This document shows, one piece after another, positions 16,888 through 25,415 of a stretch of DNA of 64,000 nucleotides. Each line of letters begins with the position of its first letter. The first letter of the stretch is position 1. The notes below the pieces were generated by a model. That model was not told the origin of the DNA, did no database searches, and saw only the letters and a list, made by a program, of their open reading frames with translations. Location: the NCBI GenBank assembly GCA_029249345.1, contig JAQWHM010000002.1:60556-124555 (forward strand). The letters run 5' to 3'. This stretch comes from UBA10348 sp002469915. GTDB taxonomy: Bacteria > Bacteroidota > Rhodothermia > Rhodothermales > UBA10348. A program made the translations under genes and the position numbers.

Positions 16888-19104
16888 CTAGAGGAGGATC
16901 AGATAGGTGATCTTAGCAACGCCGACGGTGCTATTCATCAGGAAGTCAGCGCGTGGATCAAATAATGTTTCGTTATCACCCGTCGCATGGTAGGACGTAT
17001 TCAGGACAAGAAAGAGGTCTGAACCCGGCGTATGAATCCAATCAATGCGAATATTGGCATTCACGTTTCTGGAGAAGTTGTCGTACTGAATCAGGGCTTT
17101 TGCAAACAGCTTTCGACTCACACTAGCCAAAATATCTACAGAGGCCGTGGTGGCGCTAAATTCTCCATTGTCGATAGGCAGGTCAATAATACTCTTTGAC
17201 ACGCCACCACCTAATGTGAGATGCTTGGACTGGCGGTACCCAATCGTTCCCCTGAGATCCGTACGGTCTCCTCCGTAAAACCCACCTGTTTCGGTGCGAA
17301 GAGTGGCTGAAAACTTTCGTCCCGGATCGGTCATAACGGTTACACCCAGCCGACTGAATGTATAATCATCGGCCACGATTTCTGCGTTTGGTCGAATTCG
17401 GAAGGGACCTTCCAATCGGTCGAACTCAGTTGATCCGGAAATACGGATCTGGTCTCGCTCGCGCGAGGTGCCACCTAGACTGTAATGAGCTGACCATGAC
17501 TGTAAATCGCCATCTTGGCCATTGGTGTGAATACCCATCACATGAGCCGTTGCTTGGCGGAAAAATCCTTTCTCAAGAAACGGACTGTAGGTAAGTGTAC
17601 TCGTGGTCTGGCGCATATCACGCCGCCTGACAAAACCGAGGGCCGGATTATAGTTCTCGCCTACACTGGTGTACGATAGACTCGCTCCGTAGATATCAGT
17701 GCGGTAATTCACTCCAATGTGCCCGGCAACGTCATTCAGATCACTATTGGTCTGGCGCACATCGGTATACCAAGCATTAAAACTACTGGCTGAACCAAAT
17801 CGCTGGCTTACATCCACTCCTAGGGCTCTATTCCACTGCCCATCGCGATCATAGTTGGTGAAAATGACACCGGCCGATCCTCGTTTCATGAAGTTGGTCT
17901 GCACGCGTGCGACCGCATTGTTGGCAGATTCCTTACCGAATATGCGTCCTAGTTTTTCTCCAATCGTGCCTTCATCCGGGCCCGTTTCAATGTTAATCAG
18001 TCCAATATTGAAGCGTCCAACCTGTCCGGTCATTCTAGATCCGGCAATAATAGATTCCGAAAGACCAATACGTCTAGAGAAGAAGGTCTGCGTGCTACGA
18101 GAATTTCCGTGTTCAAATATTCCTGACCGCTCTAGGAAGAACTCACGTTTCTCAGGAAAGAAGAGACTGAAACGAGTCAGGTTAAGCTGAGTGTTGTCGG
18201 CTTCTACTTGTGCAAAATCAGTGTTGACCGTCAGATCCAGTGTCAAGTTGGATGTAATGCCATACTTCATGTCGAACCCGGCATCATAATTCGAATCGGA
18301 CTCCGTGCGTTCAAACGCAAGGTCTTCTCGAACTTTCTGGGCACCCGTAATAAAGTACGGTTTCAATTCGATGTTCTTCCCACGTCGGATATTTTTCAGT
18401 CCGGTAAGCCGTCCGTAACGAGATACCGTCTTAATATCATCGCTATACCCGGTTCCATAGGAGAGGGGAATAAGCGGCCAGTTCTGGATTTCATTCTTTC
18501 TGTTCACGGTACGGCGCATCCAGAGACCAAACGTTAAATCATCGCCCTCCGGAAAACGAAGCTGGCGAAACGGAATGCGTACTTCCATAGACCAGCCGTC
18601 GTCATTGATTACGGTCTCACTGCTGAAAACGGCATCCCAACTGTAAGAGTCGATCGTCATGTGTTCATCAGCGATAAGCGCATCATCTTGCGTACCGAGT
18701 GCATTCATTTCAAACAGAAATGCATTTCGGCCGTCTAGAAAGGTATCAATACCGATGTAGGCGTGATCATCACGATCATTTCTACCACCGCGTTCCATGT
18801 TTTTGGCGCGGATCAAATGGGGCTCTTTGTCTGAGAACTGGAATGCGAAATAGAGGAAATCTCTATCATAGGCGACTTTTGCCCAACTTTGTTCTGTCGG
18901 CTCAGCTCCCTCATTTGGCCAGCGCTGTACAAAGTCAGACATCGCGGGTACCCGACTCCAGATGGCGTCGTCGAGTCGACCATCAACTCTGGGTGCATCG
19001 TCTGCAAAAACAGCTTCAATGGATGGGACGGGTGCGTCCTGAGCGAAGGCTGTTCCTGAGAACAGGCATAGGAGGGCGATTACAAGAAGACTTCCTTGCT
19101 TCAT
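16888..19104 (-). CDS. DUF5916 outer-membrane protein with CBM9-like N-terminal domain
   Basis: The frame runs open to 19404 across the tRNA-Leu gene, but the real start is the ATG at 19104, which gives a signal peptide (MKQGSLLVIALLCLFSGTAFAQ) and 738 residues. Residues about 33-200 are the carbohydrate-binding family-9-like sandwich (DAPRVDGRLDDAIWSRVP, VAYDRDFLYFAFQFSD). The rest is the DUF5916 region, predicted to be a beta-barrel (many alternating strands; LFFPEKREFFLERSGIFEHG and TQTFFSRRIGLS are family hallmarks). Proteins of this kind are common in Rhodothermota and Bacteroidota outer membranes, without a known function. The gene stands alone and ends near the 16835 hairpin. Confidence 0.85.
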   Translation of the reverse strand: MKQGSLLVIALLCLFSGTAFAQDAPVPSIEAVFADDAPRVDGRLDDAIWSRVPAMSDFVQRWPNEGAEPTEQSWAKVAYDRDFLYFAFQFSDKEPHLIRAKNMERGGRNDRDDHAYIGIDTFLDGRNAFLFEMNALGTQDDALIADEHMTIDSYSWDAVFSSETVINDDGWSMEVRIPFRQLRFPEGDDLTFGLWMRRTVNRKNEIQNWPLIPLSYGTGYSDDIKTVSRYGRLTGLKNIRRGKNIELKPYFITGAQKVREDLAFERTESDSNYDAGFDMKYGITSNLTLDLTVNTDFAQVEADNTQLNLTRFSLFFPEKREFFLERSGIFEHGNSRSTQTFFSRRIGLSESIIAGSRMTGQVGRFNIGLINIETGPDEGTIGEKLGRIFGKESANNAVARVQTNFMKRGSAGVIFTNYDRDGQWNRALGVDVSQRFGSASSFNAWYTDVRQTNSDLNDVAGHIGVNYRTDIYGASLSYTSVGENYNPALGFVRRRDMRQTTSTLTYSPFLEKGFFRQATAHVMGIHTNGQDGDLQSWSAHYSLGGTSRERDQIRISGSTEFDRLEGPFRIRPNAEIVADDYTFSRLGVTVMTDPGRKFSATLRTETGGFYGGDRTDLRGTIGYRQSKHLTLGGGVSKSIIDLPIDNGEFSATTASVDILASVSRKLFAKALIQYDNFSRNVNANIRIDWIHTPGSDLFLVLNTSYHATGDNETLFDPRADFLMNSTVGVAKITYLILL

Positions 19105-19193
19105 TTGATGATTTGTCTGGGTGACGAGATAGTAACGAACGCTTCTTCCAAGATCGTCGCAATATAAGAGAAGTGAAAGGAGCGTAAAAACGA

Positions 19194-19201
19194 TATGTTT
19201 G
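19194..19201 (+). promoter_or_regulatory. possible -7 box (TATGTTTG) for tRNA-Leu
   Basis: TATGTTTG fits TAnnTTTG, but it lies 72 bases before the tRNA and has no TTG at the -33 distance. A weaker TACCATTC at 19227 lies 21 bases after a TTG at 19203-19205 and is an alternative. Confidence 0.3.
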
Positions 19202-19273
19202 GTTGTATTGAGTAAAGGTTCTGTCGTACCATTCGGCCTGCTAATCGGTAGAGCCACGCTCTCTGGTTCAAAA

Positions 19274-19360
19274 GCGTCTGTGGCGGAATTGGTAGACGCG
19301 CTGCGTTCAGGGCGCAGTGGGCGCAAGCCCGTGGGGGTTCGACTCCCTTCAGACGCACCA
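19274..19360 (+). tRNA. tRNA-Leu (CAG)
   Basis: The acceptor GCGTCTG pairs with CAGACGC. The D arm contains GGCGGAATTGGTAGACGC, the anticodon stem-loop GCTGCGTTCAGGGCGCAGT carries CAG, and a long class II variable arm (GGGCGCAAGCCC) precedes the T arm GGGGGTTCGACTCCC. The 3' ACCA is encoded. Length with CCA is 87 bases. Confidence 0.97.
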
Positions 19361-19393
19361 AAGGGCGGTTTTCGAAAGAAAACCGCCCTTTTT
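19361..19393 (+). terminator. intrinsic terminator of tRNA-Leu
   Basis: The hairpin starts directly after the CCA end: a perfect 12-bp stem (19361-19372 with 19379-19390), a 6-base loop and a TTTTT run ending at 19393. It also separates the tRNA from the convergent end of the sulfatase gene. Confidence 0.9.
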
Positions 19394-19422
19394 ATAGGGT
19401 GCAACTTTCGCTAGATGGCCTT

Positions 19423-20865
19423 CTATTTTCGCACATAGGAATCCACTACATCTTGGTCGTAGCGTTCCAATGTGCGGGCATGCCACGCTTGATTAATTTT
19501 CCAAATTGGATCACGATGCGTTGACTCCCAATATTCAAATGATTGGGTAAGTCGATTAACGACTTCAGGGTGGAGTGAAGCGACATTAGTTGACTCCGAG
19601 ATATCATTCGACAAATCGAATAGCCACGTTTCCTGCGACGGCGTACGGACTAATTTCCAGTCTCCTGTTCGAACCGCGGCACCCCACTGCATCTTCCAGA
19701 ATAACGTATCGTGCGGCGCAGTCATGTCGAGCCCTGTGAGGTGAGGAATTAGGTCTGCACCATCGTAGGACCGGTCTCCTGGCAAGGTGCCTCCTGCGGC
19801 TGAAAGGAAGGTGGGGACGATATCGAGAGTTGAAACGGGGTCTACAAATAGGGTGCCTTCTGGAATGACACCAGGCCAAGACATCAAGTAGGGGACCCGA
19901 TTGCCGCCCTCAAGAGCTGTTCCCTTGGCTCCACGGAGCGGTGCGTTGAGAGAACCGTTATATGGCATAGCACCTCCATTGTCGTTTGCGAAGACCACAA
20001 GTGTGTTTTCTCTGAGGCCCAACTCATCAAGCGTCGCCAACACCTTACCAATATTGTCGTCCACGCTTCTCGTCATAGCCACGTTTTTGGCCCGAACTTG
20101 CGTCTCAAATCGATTGAGTTCTTCGGCAAGGTAGTCTTTTTTGGCCTGCATGGGTGTATGAGGCGCTGTGAAGGAGAGGAATAGGAAAAAAGGCTCTTTT
20201 CGATGTCGGGCGATGAAATCAACAGCTTGATCTCCAAACTCATCGGTTAGGTAAGTCAGCGAATCCGCTGGGACTGCCTCCATTCCCTGTTCTATGATGT
20301 TCACGTTACCTGAGAAATAAGGTCCACTTCCTTTTCGCATTCCAAAGAATTCGTCGAAGCCGCGATTGGTTGGATGAAAATGGTCTTCTAGACCGAGGTG
20401 CCATTTTCCAACAAGTCCGGTAGCATAGCCTTCGTCTTTGAGCAGATCGGCAATAGTGCGTTCTGAAAGAGGAAGCCCTCGTGCTGAATCCGGTACCGAT
20501 GGGTCAGGAACGCCGGGTAGATTCAGTTCATGCCCAAATCGTTGCTGATAGCGCCCCGTCAACATTCCTGCGCGCGAAGGAGAACAAACGGAAGCGGTAA
20601 CGTAGCCGCTCGTAAACCGAGCACCTGACGAAGCGAGTGCATCTAAGTGGGGAGTCTTGTAATCTGCACTTCCTTGAAACCCGAAGTCAGCGTATCCGGC
20701 ATCATCCGAGAATAGAATGATGAGGTTTGGCGGCGGTGGTTCGGAAGTACATCCTGTGGCTAGAAAACAGCACACCAAGGGGATGATAAGCCTAGAGGCG
20801 AAACCGGGTACAAAGGCACTCTTGCCTTTAGTGTGTACCTTTTCCATTCGAAGTAAAAAAAACAT
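19423..20865 (-). CDS. type I sulfatase lipoprotein
   Basis: A 480-residue sulfatase of the arylsulfatase A class. With the ATG at 20847 (474 residues) the lipobox LATGC puts the lipid Cys at 33. NLIILFSDDAGYADFG (metal Asp pair) is followed by the active-site motif CSPSR, with Cys88 to be converted to formylglycine, and then GKWHLG and FTAPHTPMQAKK. It would hydrolyse sulfate esters, perhaps on algal glycans, in the periplasm or at the surface; a formylglycine-generating enzyme is needed and is not in this window. The frame's first ATG (20865) is only 11 bases from the divergent PhyH start, so the internal ATG is a reasonable alternative. Confidence 0.88.
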   Translation of the reverse strand: MFFLLRMEKVHTKGKSAFVPGFASRLIIPLVCCFLATGCTSEPPPPNLIILFSDDAGYADFGFQGSADYKTPHLDALASSGARFTSGYVTASVCSPSRAGMLTGRYQQRFGHELNLPGVPDPSVPDSARGLPLSERTIADLLKDEGYATGLVGKWHLGLEDHFHPTNRGFDEFFGMRKGSGPYFSGNVNIIEQGMEAVPADSLTYLTDEFGDQAVDFIARHRKEPFFLFLSFTAPHTPMQAKKDYLAEELNRFETQVRAKNVAMTRSVDDNIGKVLATLDELGLRENTLVVFANDNGGAMPYNGSLNAPLRGAKGTALEGGNRVPYLMSWPGVIPEGTLFVDPVSTLDIVPTFLSAAGGTLPGDRSYDGADLIPHLTGLDMTAPHDTLFWKMQWGAAVRTGDWKLVRTPSQETWLFDLSNDISESTNVASLHPEVVNRLTQSFEYWESTHRDPIWKINQAWHARTLERYDQDVVDSYVRK

Positions 20866-20876
20866 GTTGTCCGGGT

Positions 20877-21683
20877 ATGAAATCTCTTAACGGCACCTAT
20901 TCTTTAAGCGCAGAGCAGAAGCAGTTTTACAGGGAAAATGAGTTTATCAAGCTCAAGAATGTACTTTCCGCAGATGAAATCGCCTACTTCGAGACCGTAA
21001 TTACCGATCAGGTTAGCAGATTGAGTCCAAATCTTGCCCCGTTGGAGGCTAGGGACACCTATGGTAAGGCATTTATTCAAATCACCAACATTTGGAAGAG
21101 GAATGAGGCTGTAAAGCAACTCGTATTTTCTACTCGCTTGGCCGGTATTGCCTCTACATTAATGCAAGTTGATGGTGTGAGACTTTATCATGATCAAGCG
21201 CTTTTCAAGGAAGCTGGCGGGGGATATACGCCCTGGCATGCCGACCAATACTATTGGCCCCTTGAGAGTCCTAAATGTATCACGGCTTGGATTCCCTTGC
21301 AGCAAACAAGTCTGGCGACGGGGGCGCTCGAGTTCAGCGCGGGAAGCCAGCACCTTTTATCGGCAAGGGGATTGGCCATCAGCGATGACAGCGAGGTTGC
21401 CATCGAGCAGATGCTCACTGCTTCAGGCTGTGACCGTGTAATTGAGCCTTTTGATCTTGGAGAAGTAAGTTTCCACTCGGGATGGCTCTACCATCGAGCC
21501 GCTCCGAACACGACAGAGCATACTCGAAAGGTCATGTGTGTGATCTACATGGATAAGGAAATGATCTTGAAGGCACCCTCGCATGCGGACCAACAACGGG
21601 ACTGGGATACATGGTGTCCGGGTGCCCGGGTTGGAGAGCCCATTGATACACCTCTCAATCCTATACTTTTCGAAACCAATTAA
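20877..21683 (+). CDS. phytanoyl-CoA dioxygenase family (PhyH) oxygenase
   Basis: A 268-residue Fe(II)/2-oxoglutarate oxygenase. The opening LSAEQKQFYRENEFIKLKNVL is typical of PhyH proteins. The iron ligands are His121 and Asp123 in TPWHADQYYW and probably His206 in SGWLYHRAAPN; Arg217 could bind 2-oxoglutarate. AWIPLQQTSLATGALEFSAGSQH is the conserved core. Members hydroxylate small molecules such as acyl-CoAs, ectoine or halogenated compounds; the substrate here is unknown. It is divergent from the sulfatase with almost no space between them, which suggests shared control. Confidence 0.82.
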   Translation: MKSLNGTYSLSAEQKQFYRENEFIKLKNVLSADEIAYFETVITDQVSRLSPNLAPLEARDTYGKAFIQITNIWKRNEAVKQLVFSTRLAGIASTLMQVDGVRLYHDQALFKEAGGGYTPWHADQYYWPLESPKCITAWIPLQQTSLATGALEFSAGSQHLLSARGLAISDDSEVAIEQMLTASGCDRVIEPFDLGEVSFHSGWLYHRAAPNTTEHTRKVMCVIYMDKEMILKAPSHADQQRDWDTWCPGARVGEPIDTPLNPILFETN

Positions 21684-21756
21684 CCGGAGCTGTCGGATCT
21701 TTTTGTCCCAGCAGGGTTGTATACCATCGATTTTACTTCATAATCCGATATTGAAC

Positions 21757-22317
21757 ATGTCTCACTATCATCGCTTCTGTACGTTTTTGGTTCTCCTGCT
21801 CATTGCGCCACCTGTTGTTGGACCTTCTGCCTTTGCACAGACCCTGACCCTGACCTCAAAGGCCGTGCAACACATTGATGCGTCTGGTGATGAATTTGTG
21901 TATTTCAATCTAAGTGACGCGCTAATCGTCACCCCAGAAGCCGCGGGATTTGGAGGTTGGGATATTGCTTTTCAAGGGACCAATATTAAAGTGAATGGTG
22001 CTTCTCAGTTATTAGACCAATCCTACGAAGAGATGACCGTGGCACCGGAAGAAGGGTACACGCTGAATGAGGATGGTACGTCTGAACTCCCAAGCGGCAG
22101 CGACTCAGGGTGGTTCAGTTACGACTTTAATACGCACGTGATCTCGCCTGCAGCGAACAAAACCATTGTGTTGAAGACCCACGATGGCAAGTACTGCAAA
22201 ATTGAGATCACGGACTATTACAAAGTCGTGTTTACTGAAAACGGTCCGGCTCCGACGCCTCGGTATTATTCCTTCCGGTTTACGTTGCAGGCGGACGGCT
22301 CAGGCGCATTCGAATAG
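21757..22317 (+). CDS. HmuY-like secreted protein
   Basis: The frame is open from 21583 inside the PhyH gene, but the ATG at 21757 begins a signal peptide (about 28 residues, ending SAFAQ), giving 186 residues. The pattern DEFVYFNLSDALIV, GGWDIAFQGTNIKVNG, GWFSYDFNTHVISPAANKTIVLKTHDGKYCKIEITDYYK matches the HmuY family, whose best-known member binds haem at the cell surface in Porphyromonas. The two His ligands of that protein are not evident here, so haem binding is not assured. The gene ends 7 bases from the convergent DUF885 gene. Confidence 0.68.
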   Translation: MSHYHRFCTFLVLLLIAPPVVGPSAFAQTLTLTSKAVQHIDASGDEFVYFNLSDALIVTPEAAGFGGWDIAFQGTNIKVNGASQLLDQSYEEMTVAPEEGYTLNEDGTSELPSGSDSGWFSYDFNTHVISPAANKTIVLKTHDGKYCKIEITDYYKVVFTENGPAPTPRYYSFRFTLQADGSGAFE

Positions 22318-22324
22318 GGGACCA

Positions 22325-23980
22325 TTATTGACCCATGATCTGCTGAATATCTGAGTCAATGTTGTTCATTTCCCAATTCATGAGTGAAACGGGAATCATT
22401 CCTGCTTTGTTGAATTCGTCCATGAAATCATACAGCGAGAACGCATCTCCTTTCTCTCGGGCGTACTCGGCAAAGAGGCGTTCAACCTCCAGTTTACCAA
22501 TCACATAGCTGGTACCGTAAGCAGGTTGACGCAGGTAGAAGTGCTGTTCATGCTGAATCGTACTACCGTCCCACGGTAGGTAGCCACGTGGCGTCCACTT
22601 GTCGGCAAATTTTGTAGCCTCTTCTAGAGTCATGACACCGCCGTGTTGGTAAAGACCGCCTAATGCTCTCGCCGCTCGCTGAGCCAATAAAATCCAAACA
22701 AGCTCACGGGCTTGAGGGCGGTTGTCAAACAAACCAGCGTGCATCATCATTTCCTCGAAACCTGTTGCAAAGCCTTCGGCTCGACCGTCAAAAATGTTGT
22801 ACCACAATGGGTTGGAGCGGATTGGGCTTGGGTGTGGTTCGAGTTCCATACGTGCCAAATCGATCCAGTGATAGTGATGAGTACGCATGACGAGTTCGTC
22901 TCGATAGCCTACCTCGGAGAAGAATCCACGTAAGCCATCGGCCTTCGTAAACTGTCCGATGCGCTCCCGCATGGCGCCTTCCATGTAATCTTTGATTGGA
23001 AGGATTTCCTCTTCCTCTAGAAAGTCCATGTACTCATCTACGGCCGCGTTCAATTTGCGATCATACTCTTGCTTAGAGGAAATTCGTCTCAATGCCGGAA
23101 GTCTACGATTTCGGTTTTCTTCCAATCGCAGGGCGGTGTGAGCACGTGCCAGTTCACGTTTGAGAAGAAGCTCTTCTTCCTCCCAGGTTAGATTTATATA
23201 ATGGATGTTTTTTAAAGCCCAGGTTAGGTTCTCTTTCCCTACACCGGAAGGACCGTTTTTGGAGTAGGCTTCCTGCTGCAGCCAGGTTGCGAACGAATCG
23301 CTGGCTTCGCGCGCTGCTTTGGCAGCGCGCGCAAGGGCCGGCCGATCGCCTTGGACGCGATCGACCCATGAGGCGAGCGCTTCCGATTGCTCTTGAATGC
23401 TGATAATGCCTTTCATCCAAAGATCTCTGGCATTGCCCGTGAGATTGATCCGAGCCTGTTCATAGAGCAACGGCATCATTTCGAGTCCGTGTTGGATGTG
23501 CGCTCCATCTTTGTCCGAAAGGGGATAATCGTAATAGGATACTTCCAGAGATCCTTCAATCATGGGACCTTCGCGCGAAGGAACGTCCGTTGGGTTTGGG
23601 TAAAAATAGACGTAGTAGGCTGGATCACGCTCCCACGGTTTCAGAACGCGGTGGTCAAAATCGAGTCCATTCATTTCGGCCCTAATGAGATGCCAATCCA
23701 CTTTGTGCTCGGTCGTCCAGTCATTGAGTGGGAAAGCATTCAGCTTCTTCTGCCAGTTTTTGAGTTCTTTGTATTGGCTTTTCATCGCTTCAACAGAGAA
23801 GTCAGGTACACCATTGACTCGAACAGGCGCTCTGAACTCACGCCAGTCATCAAAAAATTGCACTAATTCGCTAAAGGAATCCGTTTCTTGGGTATTCGAT
23901 GTAAACGAAAGGGCGCTACATCCAGCCTGGAAAAACAGACTGAATAGCAGCAGCGTTATGATGGGGAGAGTACGTTTCAT
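22325..23980 (-). CDS. DUF885 lipoprotein (putative peptidase-like)
   Basis: The frame opens at 24061, overlapping the preceding gene, but the ATG at 23980 starts a lipobox signal (FQAGC, Cys21), giving 551 residues. The C-terminal region, with HEQHFYLRQPAYGTSYVIGK and FSLYDFMDEFNKAGMIPVSL, is typical of DUF885, a family of helical proteins thought to be peptidases. I see no canonical HExxH zinc site, so catalysis is uncertain. It is the last gene of the run S1/P1 nuclease - OmdA - DUF885, 22 bp after the OmdA gene. A strong hairpin inside the gene is noted separately. Confidence 0.78.
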   Translation of the reverse strand: MKRTLPIITLLLFSLFFQAGCSALSFTSNTQETDSFSELVQFFDDWREFRAPVRVNGVPDFSVEAMKSQYKELKNWQKKLNAFPLNDWTTEHKVDWHLIRAEMNGLDFDHRVLKPWERDPAYYVYFYPNPTDVPSREGPMIEGSLEVSYYDYPLSDKDGAHIQHGLEMMPLLYEQARINLTGNARDLWMKGIISIQEQSEALASWVDRVQGDRPALARAAKAAREASDSFATWLQQEAYSKNGPSGVGKENLTWALKNIHYINLTWEEEELLLKRELARAHTALRLEENRNRRLPALRRISSKQEYDRKLNAAVDEYMDFLEEEEILPIKDYMEGAMRERIGQFTKADGLRGFFSEVGYRDELVMRTHHYHWIDLARMELEPHPSPIRSNPLWYNIFDGRAEGFATGFEEMMMHAGLFDNRPQARELVWILLAQRAARALGGLYQHGGVMTLEEATKFADKWTPRGYLPWDGSTIQHEQHFYLRQPAYGTSYVIGKLEVERLFAEYAREKGDAFSLYDFMDEFNKAGMIPVSLMNWEMNNIDSDIQQIMGQ

Positions 23981-24002
23981 GTTCGTTTTTGCAGATAGGT
24001 GG

Positions 24003-24497
24003 CTATGAGTTCGGATTGTCACCGTGTAAAGAATAGATACGAAGTTTATAGGCCATTTCAAGGGCGCGTTTAATGCGCGTTTCAGCCCGCTTTGCCTCGC
24101 TCACAAAGATACATATAGAGCGTTGCTTGCCTGGGGTCATTCCGTAAAATCGTTCACCAGCTTCGTGGTCTTGATTCAGCGCTTCTTTGAGCTCTTCTGG
24201 AATCTCAATAACATTTGGATGCGGATCAGATTTCAAGCTGATAATGACGACATCCTCTGGACGAGCACCTAGTCGTTTTAATACCTGAAGTCCGAAAATC
24301 AAATAGTATTCCCCGTTCGCGGTAACCTGAATAGCCCTGTTTTCATCAACGCCATTGATTGTTGCTATCACGCGCTTCGTGCCGCTCTTTATCAGCGCCT
24401 CGGCAACATCTGTCGGAACCGGCAGATAGTGATAGGACATGATGGCCTCCCGCTTCAGAATAGGACCGGGAAACTCGAATGTCGGCTCGACACTCAT
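24003..24497 (-). CDS. YdeI/OmdA-like protein (DUF1905 plus OmdA)
   Basis: A 164-residue cytoplasmic protein. Residues about 3-100 fit the DUF1905 beta-barrel (VPTDVAEALIKSGTKRVIATING, EYYLIFGLQVLKRLGARPEDVV), and about 105-160 fit the OmdA/YdeI tail (LNQDHEAGERFYGMTPGKQRS, VSEAKRAETRIKRALEMA). The family has been tied to bacteriocin protection or outer-membrane stress, but the biochemical role is unknown. Its start overlaps the end of the S1/P1 nuclease by 4 bp (ATGA), so the two are co-translated. Confidence 0.78.
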   Translation of the reverse strand: MSVEPTFEFPGPILKREAIMSYHYLPVPTDVAEALIKSGTKRVIATINGVDENRAIQVTANGEYYLIFGLQVLKRLGARPEDVVIISLKSDPHPNVIEIPEELKEALNQDHEAGERFYGMTPGKQRSICIFVSEAKRAETRIKRALEMAYKLRIYSLHGDNPNS

Positions 24498-25297
24498 TTC
24501 AATTCAGCAAAGATGCGGTCCAAATCGTTAGCAAGGCGCACGCCAGCTTGTTTAATTCGGGTTTCAAGGATGTGAATATGTTTGGTGTAGTAGGCTTCGC
24601 CAATCTGGCCATCCTGAAAGTTATATGCTGTTTTGGAGATAATCGCGAATGATTCTTCGGTCCATGTCGCAGGATCCAAGACGTCCCAATTGGCTCGATC
24701 TTCGTCCGTGATTTCAAAAAACAAGCGTGAGGCATAATCAACCCATGTCAGGTTCGTGCGCTCTAGAATGCCATAATCCCACGCAGCATGCAGGTTGGAA
24801 GGACTGCCAAATACGTCAACCTTGGTATCATTTCCACCACGATCGTCCCCGTACCCGGCGTGCATTGGCTGGTGAATATCGCCCACGAAGTGAGACAAGA
24901 ACTTTAGGGCTTCTAAACGGCCCGCAGAAGGCGTTCTTGGATCAGATAGAGTGGCTCTCGATTCTATAATGCCCTCAACCACGCAAAAGGTATCCCCACA
25001 ATCCCGATCGAGTTCAAACTGTGCGGCACCCCGTGGTAGGTTTACATAGTGAGCGGTAGACCAGCGATCATACTTTTTAATTTTGCCACGAACGTCATCA
25101 GCCCATAGACAGCTCTCCATAAATCGTTCGTACCCCATATCGGTATCGATGAGGTCAGAAACGGCCGCTTTTGTTTCATTTCCCATTTCCCACCAAGCAA
25201 TGGTGCATACCATCTTGTGGGCATCCCATCCCCATCTTGGCGTTGTTGGGGAGAAGTCAGCAGGAAGAAAGAGGAGGGAGATGAGGGCAAGGAGCAT
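24494..25297 (-). CDS. S1/P1-type zinc nuclease, exported
   Basis: A 267-residue protein with a short N-terminal hydrophobic segment. All trinuclear zinc ligands of the S1/P1 family are present with the right spacing: Trp22 and His27 (W-N4-H), Asp67 or 68, His83, His136-N3-Asp140-N5-His146 in HFVGDIHQPMH, Asp157, and His170-N3-Asp174 in LHAAWD. The enzyme cleaves single-stranded RNA and DNA and 3'-nucleotides, probably in the periplasm for nutrient recovery. In this family the mature protein begins at the zinc-binding Trp, which agrees with cleavage near residue 21. It is first in an operon with OmdA and DUF885. Confidence 0.88.
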   Translation of the reverse strand: MLLALISLLFLPADFSPTTPRWGWDAHKMVCTIAWWEMGNETKAAVSDLIDTDMGYERFMESCLWADDVRGKIKKYDRWSTAHYVNLPRGAAQFELDRDCGDTFCVVEGIIESRATLSDPRTPSAGRLEALKFLSHFVGDIHQPMHAGYGDDRGGNDTKVDVFGSPSNLHAAWDYGILERTNLTWVDYASRLFFEITDEDRANWDVLDPATWTEESFAIISKTAYNFQDGQIGEAYYTKHIHILETRIKQAGVRLANDLDRIFAELK

Positions 25298-25383
25298 AGA
25301 AAACGTTGTTTGTGGTGAGCCGGAATCTACCTTCCGAAACGGATGTCATCAATAGGGAGTGATCTTATAATGGCCAAAGGCAG

Positions 25384-25391
25384 TATCTTTG
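25384..25391 (+). promoter_or_regulatory. possible -7 box (TATCTTTG) for the TauE gene
   Basis: TATCTTTG matches TAnnTTTG and stands 24 bases before the ATG at 25416. There is no TTG at the -33 position, so the match is partial. Confidence 0.35.
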
Positions 25392-25415
25392 GCCTTCGCT
25401 TCAAGCTGCCCGGTC

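Noticed and set aside
18699..19124. 141-codon plus-strand frame
   Set aside because: It is a shadow of the DUF5916 gene with biased composition.
19274..19360. Attachment site of an integrated element at tRNA-Leu
   Set aside because: No integrase gene or repeated tRNA end is present nearby.
19105..19404. N-terminal extension of the DUF5916 frame by about 100 codons
   Set aside because: It runs antisense through the tRNA-Leu gene and its terminator, and the signal peptide begins at 19104.
21583..21756. Upstream part of the HmuY-like frame
   Set aside because: It lies within the PhyH gene in another frame, and the signal peptide starts at 21757.
23387..23866. 159-codon plus-strand frame
   Set aside because: It lies entirely antisense to the DUF885 gene and has no family resemblance.
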